Positions 54,601 through 64,000 of a DNA stretch of 64,000 nt are shown one piece after another. The stretch's first letter is position 1; each line of letters begins with the position of its first letter. Position numbers and translations under genes: made by a program. The notes under the pieces are model-generated. The model was not told the DNA's origin and ran no database searches. It worked only from the letters and a program-made list of their open reading frames with translations. Origin of the DNA: Cenococcum geophilum 1.58 (lineage: Eukaryota; Ascomycota; Dothideomycetes; Gloniales; Gloniaceae); assembly GCA_001692895.1 (NCBI GenBank), contig KV748185.1, positions 434,001 through 498,000 of the forward strand, written 5' to 3'.

Positions 54601-57600
54601 TTTTTAGTTTTCTTCCTTACCGCCTTTAAGCTTTTTGCTCCTTAGGTTAGGTCTTAGGAAGCTTCTATAATATAGTTAGATAGGTATTGGGCAATATCTA
54701 AGTAGTTATAGATAAAGCGCCTATAGAAATTGGTAAAGCCTAGAAACACTTAAATATCCTAGTAGCTCTCTAGCTCCGGCCACTTCTAGATTGTCTATAC
54801 CCTTACTAGGTCTATAACTACACCTATAGGCGTTATAATATACCCCAGAAACTCAACCTACTTAGTATTAAAGATATACTTTAACGCCTTAGCGTAGAGG
54901 CCCTAATTATCTAAACATTCCAGCACTTTGCGGATATATTGCTTATATTAATCCTTATCTTCTAAGTAGATTAAGATATTATCTAAATAAATAACGTATA
55001 TACGGTTAACTAGTCCCCCTAAGGCTCTATAAATATACGATTAGAATATTATAGGCATATTAGCTAGCCTAAAAGGCATTACTAGATACTTAAAGTAGCC
55101 ATATTAGGTCTTAAAAGCGGTTTTTTACTTATCTCCTTTTTTAATACGGAGCCTATAATAGGCGTCTTATAAATCTAACTTTATAAAGACCTTCGCCCTA
55201 AATAGTTAATCTAGCATTTTACTAACTAGTAGTAGTAGGTAACGGTTCTTAATTATAATCTTATTAAGACTATAATAGTCTACGTATAACCTTATAGTTC
55301 TATCTAGTTTTAGAATAAAGAGGATTGGCGCGCCTAACGGTAACTTACTAAGCCAGATCTATTCCTTTTCTAGTAAGCTATTGAGGTACTCCTATAGGAT
55401 CTTAAGCTCTTTACGCAAGAGGTTGTAGATAGGAAGGTTTAGCGGTTACTTACCTTCTTTTAGATTAATTATATAATCGTACTCCGAGTTCTATAGTAGG
55501 ACTTTAGCTCTCCTACCCGAAAATACCCTTAGTAAGTCCCTTAGGCCTACTAGAATATTTAATAAATTAGGGTTACGTTTATCTTCCGCATTATTATTAG
55601 GTAGGTCCCGGAGCTCCCTTAGAATACTCGTAGGCAGCGTTATACGCTATAGTAGTTGCTTATATATAGTTGCTACTATACATTAAACCGTTTTATACGG
55701 TAGCTAGTAAAGGTAGGGAACTCCTTAACACAGTGTTTAAGGTGCCGTAGTATACTTTTTATATATTACTTAAGCTAGAGTAACCTATAGCGGTTAAAGT
55801 ATCTTATAAGATCTTTAAGATCGCTGCCTCCCTATAATATCTCCGCGACCTATCTAGTAGTTCCCTGTAAGGTTTCCGTTATAAAGGGGTTATTACCTAT
55901 ACTAGGCTTTATACCTATTTTGCTATTAAATAGGGGTTAGATCTAATACTCCTTTAGGTATAGAGCGTATACTATTTTACCTAGGGCTATATTCTCTAGG
56001 ATGTTCTTTAGGCTTATTAGTAATATACGCCCTTTTAAATCTTTATTATTCTACTATTTAAAGGCTCTAGTCTTAAAGCGTATCTTAGGATCTGCTTTTA
56101 TAAGCTAAGGGTATCTAAGGATAAGGTTATAACCTATAAAGTTAGCCGCCTAGAAGGGTTACGGGCTAACTACCTTAGTGCGGTTATATATATCGGCTAT
56201 TAATACTATAAGCTTATAGGCACTATATAGCTTAATCTAATGCTTATCTAGGAAGCCTATAATAGGTTTCCGCTACCTTTACAATAGGATAAGTTTATAC
56301 TCTTTTACCAAATTATATTATATAAGATTAATTTTAGCGCCGCTATTATATAGTGCTTAGAACTGTTATACCTTACCTATAGGGAGTATTATTTCCAGCT
56401 TAATAGTAATATAGAGAGTCTCTCCTTCCGTATCTTGCCCTAGTTATAGCTAGAAGAGGTCCGCGACTAGGGCTTTTCTTTTTTTAGATCGTTAGTGCGG
56501 TTATTGCCCTGCTTATTTTTCTAATAGGATCTACCTTTAAAGTTTTCTCTTAACTTTTTAGAGTATTTCTGTAAAGGTACCGGACGGGTATTAGGTTAAC
56601 CCTAAGAGTCTTTCCCGTTGTTTAAGGTTCCTAACTTTAACCCTTTTAAAGTTCTCTTTAAGAACGGCTTCTTTAAAGGTTAGGTCTGCTCTACGTTATT
56701 ACTAAAGTGCCTATACTTCTAGTAACCCCCTAGCTTCCTACTAAAAGAGGTCTGGTTTCTTACCGCATCCTTAGCGTTTAGAACCGCTCGTTTAAAATCC
56801 GCATATACAGTAATCCGCGGTAAGGCTCCTACGCGCTTTATTTTGTTATAAATTGCTAGCTTAATTCTAGCCTAGATAAATCCAATCTTCTCCTTTTTAC
56901 GGATACTACCGTCCTTATTTTTAAAGGGCTTTAAATCTATCTATTAAGTATAAGTTTTTATAAAGTTTATAAACTGGCGGAAGTCTTAACGGTCTAGCTA
57001 TATACCATTCCAGAATTGTTTTATATTATTATATTATACAATATACGGATCTTAGGTCTAACCCTTTAGGAAGGTCTATAGCTATAGCCATATTATAATT
57101 TACTCTTTATTAAGTTAATTAAGCGCAATCTAGTTTAGCGATTAATCTTTAATTTTACTAATAATCCAGCGTATACGCTCTTTAGTATTATCTTGTATTA
57201 TTAGCATCTTAAAGAAATTGTCTACCTCGCAAACCTAATCGTCCAGCTATTAGGCGTTAGGTCTATAACGAAGTTCTAAACTACTAGAGGCCTTAGCTAG
57301 TTAGTTTATATCCTTTTTCTATTTATTATATAGGTGCCTCTCTAAGTCTTCTACACCTCCTTAAGTAGGTACTAGGTAGCCCCTAGGAAGCTCTTAGCCT
57401 TAACTAGGTTATAAAAGAATTTACCTAGCTTAAATTAAACCCTACTAGATCTAGATTTGCCCTTAGAGGGTTCTAATATATTTATTAGTAGCTTCCTCCC
57501 GCATAGCTTCCGAGAGCCTTATAATAGCTTCCTAATATCCGTCTTAAAGGAGATCGGTATAGGGCTCTTAACCTTTTAAACTTGGGCCTAGGAAGGCTCC

Positions 57601-58150
57601 TACTATAGAGGTAGTATTAGTACTAGTAGCTGGTATAGGCTTCCTAACGGGGCTTAGGTCTTAAGTTAGTAATTTGCTTAGATTACCTAAAGGGGTAGGC
57701 CTACTTAGCTTATAAGCAGTCTATATACCGCCACTATGCTAATTATAGGCCGGTAGTCTTCCGGGAGGGTTCTGGTTAGTTCCCTAGTCGGATATATTAA
57801 TATATTCCTTTAGCATTTTTAGCTTAAGGAAAGATCTTAGAGTTACCTCTAGCGCTTAATCTTTTAATTGGCCTAAGTAGGGCTGGAGGGGTTCCGGCTA
57901 CTTTCTAGCAGTATTGCGATCGTTATAAAGGGTATTTATATTTTCCTTAGCGTTGCTAGTAACCGTAGGTGTGTAAGAGTTTTTAAGCTCCTAGAGTATC
58001 TAGGTATTAGGGCTTATTTAGCTATCTTACCTAAAGGGTTATATTATCGCAATCTCTCGCTATTAGAGGGACTTTCCTGCCTTTACGCGACGGCTTTCTA
58101 TAAAGTATCCGTAGAGTTTCTATTTAGGTCGTTATAAGATTTTTAAGGAG
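51700..58150 (-). pseudogene. Gypsy D2 Gag-Pol remnant
   Basis: Minus-strand order: Gag (58.1 to 56.5 kb), protease near 56,330, RT with its catalytic Leu-Asp-Asn-Ile-Leu block near 54,980, RNase H near 54,200-54,450, integrase (53.4 to 52.5 kb, Met-Asp-Phe-Ile near 53,220), chromodomain near 52,180-52,260. The domains are collinear with D1 but uninterrupted. All are stop-ridden. Confidence 0.85.
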
Positions 58151-58237
58151 GATAGTAGTTGTAAATAAAAGATATAAACAAACAATCTAGTTTTTAAAGC
58201 CGACTACCCTTCTAAAAAAGAGTAGGAAGGATTTAAA

Positions 58238-58452
58238 TATAAGGGGATTTTATAGATAGGGGGCTATAAGGACACAATTAGAATAGGATAGATTAGTAAG
58301 AGAGACAAATCCTTAAGGAGGTAAGGCCTCTAGGATTGTAGAGACTATATACTACGGGTACGTACCTCTAATACGTAACTGGCGACTATCTAAGGGGCGT
58401 CCGGGGGTTGTCCTAAGGGCAACCTAAGGTGTTTGCAATAATATCCCTTATA
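58238..58452 (-). repeat. 5' LTR of gypsy D2
   Basis: 215 bp, reverse orientation, followed by the TAAGT duplication. Confidence 0.92.
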
Positions 58453-58981
58453 TAAGTCTTCTTAATTAACTAATTAATACCTTAACCGCATTTAATAGCC
58501 TAAGGGTAGATACGGGAACAATGCGTTAGTAACGTAGAGGATTATATAAAACGATTATAGATTATATCTTAATAGTTAAAGATAATAGTAAGCCAAGGCC
58601 CTATACGTTAAATTTTATACTAAAAGGTTCTACGGAACTATACTAGAACACTAAATTACCTAAAATACTTATAATTAATTACAAACTAGTATAAAGGCTT
58701 AGAAGCAGAGTTATATAAAAATCCCTATATTAGCCTAGNTAGTTACTAGTATACTTNTANTAGGCTTCTAATANGTCTNTTAGTAATCCTTACNTCTTTT
58801 CTNTAGTTATNTTTTTTCCTTATTAAGGTTTTTTAGGAGTTTAAAGTAGGGGTTAGATAGATAGATAATATACAGCGGCATACTAATACCTTTTTAAACC
58901 TCTTCTAGGACGAGCCCTTATAATCTCCCTACCGTAAGGTAATGGCAATTGGGGGCCGACCGTAAGAAGGGGGGGGGGTAA

Positions 58982-59196
58982 TGTAAGGGATATTATTGCG
59001 GACACTTTAGGTTGTCCTTAGGACAACCCCTAGACGCCCCTTAGATGGTCGCCGGTTACGTGCTAAAGGTATATACCCGTAGTATATAGTCTCTACAATC
59101 CTAAAGGCCTTACCTCCTTAAGGATTCGTCTCTCTTACTAATCTATCCTGTTCTAATTGTGTCCTTATAGCCCCCTATCTATAAGATCCCCTTATA
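58982..59196 (+). repeat. 3' LTR of gypsy D1
   Basis: 215 bp. Compared with the D1 5' LTR it shows only C-to-T and G-to-A changes over the first 110 bp, for example CCGGAGGCACGTGC becoming CTAAAGGTATATAC. Confidence 0.93.
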
Positions 59197-59561
59197 TAGA
59201 GCCTTTACGGCGACGACTTTCTTTTATTATCGCGTGGGTATAAGGAGCTAAGGGTCTTATAGCCTTATAGAGTAGGCTTTTCTCTATAATTTAGTGTAAT
59301 TTTTATATTAATAAGTATTGTGGAAGGGTAGATTAATTTTGTTAAAGTTAATAAGGTCTTCTTATATAAATAGTGTTAAGGTTTTCTATAAATCTCGCTA
59401 AAGTCCCTTAGACTAAGAAAACGATTACTGTCCTAAATTAGCTTAGTAGATAGTGCGGATATTTTAATATCCGCAATTAATTTTTTAGTCTAAGCTTCTG
59501 AGGTAATCTTTCGTCTACCTTAGCGAGCTTAAACGTGATTTTTTTAGCTAGTGTCGGAATA
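59197..59561. other. AT-rich, unidentified flank
   Basis: No family recognised. Its last 37 bp are the left half of the short inverted repeat also found at 38,349-38,447. Confidence 0.4.
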
Positions 59562-60428
59562 GAAGGCCCTACTACCTCGTGTACGGTACCACCTCGTGCA
59601 TGGTTTTCCCCTACCAAAATACACCAAAATACACCTTGTTAAAAATTTTATAACTTAATAATTATAAAATTTATTACTATAAGATTTGAAATATGGTTTA
59701 TTAAATAGTAAATTTATTATTTTATGAAATAAAAACCATGAAATTATAATATATATATTTTATAAATTAAGTTTAAAAAAGATCATTTTAATATTATATA
59801 TAACTTTCAATAATAATTATATACTATCTATTATTAAGTTAAATTATTATATTTTATATATACGTTATATAAATAAAGGGTTTTATAATACTTTAGGCTT
59901 TATAATTATATAATTATATTATTTAAATTTACATTTAATAAAATATATATTTGTTTACATTTAAATTATAAATAATACTTTTATATTATAAATTATATTT
60001 TTAATATAATATAATAATAAAAGTATAATTAAATTTACTTTTATGTTATATATAACTCTTTTTATATTTCTTTATATTTTTGTATAAAATTATATAAAAT
60101 TATATAATTTTATTATAAATAATATAGATAATAATAATTTTTTCCAAAAATTAACTTAACATAGTTTAGTATAATTATTTAAAATTATAAATTAGTTAAA
60201 TATTATTCTATTTATTAACTTATCGATTTATTAATATAAAGTTTAATATTTTAATATTTTAATAAATACTAAGTATTTTTGTAAAATAAAATTTTATAAT
60301 AAAAATTTACATATTTGGATATGCTATATTTAAATTTCAAGTTATTTTATTAAAAGGGTGATTTTTAAATATAAAAAGACTGGAAAACGTGCATGAGGTG
60401 GTACCGTGCACGAGGTGGTGGGGCCTTC
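59562..60428. mobile_element. MITE with 47-48 bp terminal inverted repeats and TA target
   Basis: The left end starts GAAGGCCCTACTACCTCGTG and the right end is its near-perfect inverse. Flanking TA (59560-59561 and 60429-60430) and the empty copy at 38,349-38,447, which reads straight through with a single TA, define the borders. Each end holds two ACCTCGTGCA-type subterminal repeats around GGTACC. The 770-bp interior is extremely AT-rich and non-coding. A TA duplication fits the Tc1/mariner/pogo superfamily. Confidence 0.85.
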
Positions 60429-60430
60429 TA

Positions 60431-61030
60431 ACCTACGCCGTCTTCCGAATTGCAAAATCACGTCTAAGAGTTATCTTAGTGAGCGACTTAGACGGCAAGG
60501 GCAAACTAAAGGCGCACTTACTAATACTAAAGTATTACTAATCTCTATCCTAAAAATCGCCACTTTTTTTTAACCAATTAGCTATCTACTAACCTTAAGT
60601 TTACCCTGCCGTTTAAGGGCCTATAGTGCGGAACTCTATAGCGCTTAACTTTAATTTAAGTAATTTTATATAAGAGACACTTCCTCCTATATATTTAACT
60701 CCCTAATAATATCTTTTTAACCTAATAAGCTAACGAGTTAAGTTAGACTAATCTCCTCTATAATTGATTACTTTTTAATAATAAGAACACTACTTCCTTA
60801 TAAGTTACGCACTTTTAGTATTTTAATAAATACTAACGCGTTCTTATCTCTACTCTCTAATATTAACTCTATTTCCCCCTTAACACTATCCTCTATATCT
60901 CCGTCGCCTTAAAGGTAAGTAATTATACCCCTTACTAGTTATTAAAGGCGAATTAGAAAACGGCGAAGCTCTTTTTCCTAGCGCTAAAAGCTACGGGCAA
61001 TATAAATACTATAGCAGTAGAACAACTTTA
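60431..61030. other. AT-rich, RIP-like, unidentified
   Basis: The right half of the short inverted repeat ends near 60,475. Beyond it I recognise no gene family, LTR or tandem repeat. Confidence 0.4.
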
Positions 61031-61710
61031 ATATTAAGTAATTCCTTAAGGTATAGGTTATAAAGGGTGTTAATAATAGATCGGGTAGCCTCTATATTAG
61101 TTAGCAGATCTTATTATTACGTTTTACTTTAGAATAGGTAGAGGTTTATATAGCCCTTTAATTAACTAGTTATATATTAGTAGGGGATATTTCCTTAATA
61201 GAACTTATCTAAGAACTTAATGCACTACTTAGGCAGCTATATTTTAACAAGTTTAATAGCTCTACCTCTATATAGAAGGTTAACTTCTTTTAAGTATTAA
61301 AAAAAAAAAACTGCTTCTAAATAAACTGCTCTACTTAGAAAGCTTATAAGTAATTAACGCTAGGGCTAGAGCAGTTATAAAGGATTAGGCAATTCTAAGA
61401 TAGTCTAGTAGTAGTTATATTTAATTACTTCTATTATCTATAAGAGTCGCGCGTAGTTTACTACCAATTTCTTTATAAAAATATTAGGAATCTACCTACT
61501 TAGAAGTGGTATTAAGTATTAAGTTATTAAGGTACTAGCTAGGCTAGGTCTCTATAATAGTTATTATTCGTACTAACTTAATAATATAAGTAAGTCGTAT
61601 CCATAGGCACGAAATACATGTAGTATCGTATGCTTATTTAGATGGTGACTGTCGATTCTATTAAGGTAGACTACGTGGTCTATATACTGACGCGCCTCCC
61701 CCCTAATTAG
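61030..61710 (+). pseudogene. Unidentified RIP-degraded reading frame
   Basis: When TAA/TAG are read as former CAA/CAG, long stretches of plus-strand frame stay continuous (about 61,030-61,310 and, in a shifted frame, 61,315-61,700), giving residues such as Tyr-Lys-Gly-Cys-Gln-Gln-Gln and Ile-Ala-Leu-Pro-Leu-Tyr-Arg-Arg. I cannot assign a family. It could be a further transposon protein or a chance effect of TpA enrichment. Confidence 0.3.
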
Positions 61711-61733
61711 TTAACACGTAGGTAGTTGGTGCA

Positions 61734-61755
61734 CGAACGCGTAAATACGCGTTCG
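61734..61755. other. Perfect 10-bp palindrome
   Basis: CGAACGCGTA, two bases, then TACGCGTTCG. It lies between the unidentified frame and copia E; function unknown. Confidence 0.6.
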
Positions 61756-61989
61756 TATACTAGGTGCTATAATTATACACTAGCGGTACTTGGAAAATAA
61801 AACCACTTATATACAGCCTCCGTAATTGCCTTAATAGAACTATAAAACACATAAGAAAATATATAAGAAATCCCTCCTAAGGTGCCTTCTGGGCTGCCTT
61901 CCAAACGGTGCCCTAAGCTGGCCGTAAGTTCTACTTACGGTCCGTAAAATGAACCGCACGGCCTTTTAACGGGCCGTAGATGAGCCATA

Positions 61990-64000
61990 GGTTAGATCTT
62001 AAGGGCCGCTAAGGCGCTAGTGCTAAGCAAGCCAATGGCGATTTTCTATCCCGGGGATAGAAAATTGTAATTAGTTAATTTAACCACCCTGTAGAATTTG
62101 GCAGGTTACATAAGTCCACTAAGTTCTACTGTAGCTTTTCCACTATTTTCCACCTATACCGTAACATAGGCAATTTTACGGCAATTTAGGGCAATTTGGG
62201 GCAATCTGCCTATGCCAATTATTTAATAGCTTATGGTCCGTAGGATGGACCGTATAGTAAACCGTACGGCCTTCCAATAAGCCGTAGATATACCGTAGGT
62301 ACTCCATTAGTCTCGTTCCACCTATTTTATAACTTTTAGATTAAGCTTATTTATATTAATTAGGATTTTAAGGGCTTAATACGGCTTTGCCTTAGTTATA
62401 GCGTCTACTAAGTTATTTCCGCCGCTGATCTATTTAACCTCCACAATTTTATGTCGTTTATAGGCCTAACGTAAGCATATTAGGTTGACTATAAGCCTCT
62501 TCTTTTATATCGTACCTAGTTTAACTAGGCAGTTGTAGAGGGACTTTAAATCGGTGCATAAAACTAGGGGTAACTGCTCTAGTTATAGAATCTTTTAGAC
62601 CGTTAATTTAATTACGGCTGCTATATTAAAACTATAAGCTAGTGTATATAGTTTAGAAGCTAGTACACTGCGGGTTACTTATTTACACTTAATTAAAAAC
62701 TAGTATAGTATATTTACGTCCTAATTACGGTCCGTAAGTATAATTATAAAGCCGATTTGCGATAATAGGTCCCTATTATTAGTAAAGGAGGCGTCCGTAA
62801 ATACTAGTAAGCTAAGGAAACTTAGGTCTAGTAGTACAAATATAAGTCCCCTTACTATATTGTTAATTTGCCACTAAATGCGCTTATTAAGCTACTTAAT
62901 ATTTTCTTCTTATAAATCTACTACCTAGGCCGCAAAGGATAAATTATAGGCAGATTTGGGTTAATAGACTATGGCAATATAGGCGCCTCTTGCACGCTAT
63001 ACAACGTATTAGTCCTTTATATTTACGGTCTTACGGGTCTCTTTGCGGGAGCTAGTAAGGTCCGTAGGCTTTACTATAACGGGCTTTAGGTTTTAAGCTT
63101 GGCGTTCCTAAGTCAGCTTAATTAGGTTGCCCTTTTATATAATTAGGCCTCCATTAAACTTAATCGGATTCTACTTAGTTAACTACTCTCGCGGCTTTGC
63201 CAAGAACTTAGCCTTTTATAGTTTAGTTTCTTTAACGTCTGTGAAGGTCTGGTCTACTAGGAATAGGGTATTATTTATTTAAAGTCCAATAATACTAAGG
63301 CCGTTTAATAGGCTGTATAGGAGGCAGGGGTTATAGGTTAACTATTCCATTTTAAGTTTACTAACGTGGTGCTAGTGGTATATCTTAAACCAATGGTTTC
63401 TAGCTTCTAGTACCCTATAAAGAGGTTTTACGACCCATAAAATTATTCCTAGTTATAGGTTAAGCTTATAGGGTAGTTATATAAAGATGTCCCTACTTAG
63501 GTAAGTATTTAACTATACGTAGGCTTATAAGATATCCCGTAAGTAAAGGGCTACAGGTTTAGTTTACTGTAGTCCAGGCGTAAGTATAAGTATAATCCGT
63601 TAACTAACTTATTAAATTATAGGCGATTGCGTAAGGACTAGGTCCTTTCCCTAATTATTATAAGCTTATATAACGAGCCTTAATTTCTTAAAAGCTTTAT
63701 TAGTACTAGGGTGCTTAATCTTATTAACAAAGCGTAAGTTAAATATACGGACGCCTTGCGGAATATCTTTTTCCGTTATAATTGCAAAGACGCCCTTTTT
63801 AAGTAGTCCATTAATCTCTTTACGCCATAAGTCTATAAAAGGGGTTTTCTATACTAGGACTAATATATTCGCAGGCGGAGATTATCTTGCAGATATGCCT
63901 GCAAAGGTTAGGTAATTCTTTATTATAGGGTTCTTAGTTACGGGATGCTTTTAGGGGCGTCCTTAGCCACGCTTTATAGTAGGTTTAGCGGGTTTAATAA
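61990..64000 (-). mobile_element. Copia E, 3' part, RIP-degraded
   Basis: Minus-strand translation with stops read through gives copia RT/RNase H: Val-Phe-Thr-Asp-Ala-Ser-Phe near 62,790, the Leu-Tyr-Asn-Cys-Leu-Val-Lys-Leu block near 62,530, and the terminal Asn-Asn-Leu-Val-Asp-Ala-Ile-Thr-Lys block near 62,400-62,420. About 70 bp near 61,995-62,066 is shared with the 3' end of C1, including the hairpin. The RT continues off the right edge. Its 3' LTR was not delimited. Downstream (61,920-62,300) are repeated GGTCCGTA / CGGCC(T)T / GCCGTAGAT blocks. Confidence 0.75.
62041..62065 (-). other. Perfect hairpin near the copia E 3' end
   Basis: ATTTTCTATCC and GGATAGAAAAT form an 11-bp stem with a 3-base loop, in the same position as the C1 hairpin at 16,625-16,651. 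Confidence 0.7.

Larger units (their letters stand above)
49552..58452 (-). mobile_element. Gypsy D2, complete, inside D1
   Basis: An 8,901-bp minus-strand copy of family D with 215-bp LTRs (49552-49766 and 58238-58452) and perfect TAAGT duplications (49547-49551 and 58453-58457). It lies between the D1 chromodomain region and the D1 3' LTR. A C-rich run right after the left LTR is its polypurine tract in reverse (49,767-49,780). Because D1 and D2 are in opposite orientation, the block forms a long inverted repeat. Confidence 0.93.
39616..59196 (+). mobile_element. Gypsy D1, complete with three later insertions
   Basis: A plus-strand Ty3/gypsy chromovirus with 215-bp LTRs, flanked by TAGGG (39611-39615) and TAGAG (59197-59201). 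The one mismatch is a G-to-A of the RIP type. Subtracting the retroelement at 42,898-44,419, the solo LTR at 46,680-46,931, D2 and their duplications leaves about 8.88 kb, within 20 bp of D2 (8,901 bp). A G-rich polypurine tract ending GTAA precedes the 3' LTR. Confidence 0.92.

Overview
The window looks like a chromosome segment of a filamentous ascomycete. The genes carry short 50-65 bp introns with GT/AG borders, and encode families typical of these fungi: a SesB-like hydrolase, an NB-ARC/TPR NLR and a BCS1-like AAA ATPase. Most of the rest is AT-rich repeat DNA mutated by repeat-induced point mutation (RIP). CpA, TpG and CpG have largely become TpA, and reading frames of transposon proteins survive only if TAG/TAA are read as former Gln or Trp codons. 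No rRNA, tRNA or CRISPR was recognised.

Layout. (1) 1-26,327: a nested stack of LTR retrotransposons. Ty3/gypsy A1 (minus strand) is interrupted by copia C2 (minus, running off the left edge, right LTR end at 2,521) and by gypsy B (plus, 5,799-25,851). B is interrupted by gypsy A2 (minus, 6,810-21,000), and A2 by copia C1 (plus, 10,777-17,037). C1, A2 and B are bounded by LTR pairs and 5-bp target duplications (CTTAT, CTAAA, CATAT/TATAT). (2) 26,328-38,350: a gene island of normal base composition. It has an ankyrin/C2H2 zinc-finger gene (27,290-29,176), a SesB-like alpha/beta hydrolase gene (30,746-31,856, 4 exons), an NB-ARC/TPR NLR gene (32,282-35,057, 4 exons) and a broken BCS1-like AAA ATPase gene (35,189-36,680). 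It also has three inverted-repeat elements, one of which (36,845-37,815) is filled with minisatellites. (3) 38,350-39,615: minisatellites. (4) 39,616-59,196: gypsy D1 (plus), interrupted by a 1.5-kb poly(A)-type retroelement carrying VNTRs (42,898-44,419), a solo LTR (46,680-46,931) and a second D copy, D2 (minus, 49,552-58,452). (5) 59,197-64,000: a TA-flanked MITE (59,562-60,428), an unidentified RIP-degraded frame, and the 3' part of a minus-strand copia element E running off the right edge.

How the genes may work together. The hydrolase ends with, and the adjacent NLR begins with, the same glycine/asparagine-rich repeat of about 28 residues, of the sigma type of fungal amyloid signalling motif. 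By the model established for HET-S/NWD2 and proposed for SesB/STAND pairs, the NLR would oligomerise on ligand binding, its N-terminal motif would nucleate an amyloid fold, and this would template the motif of the hydrolase and switch on a membrane-directed cell-death or defence activity. This pair is the most interesting functional system in the window. The retrotransposon stack and the VNTR-bearing composite retroelement are the most interesting structural ones.
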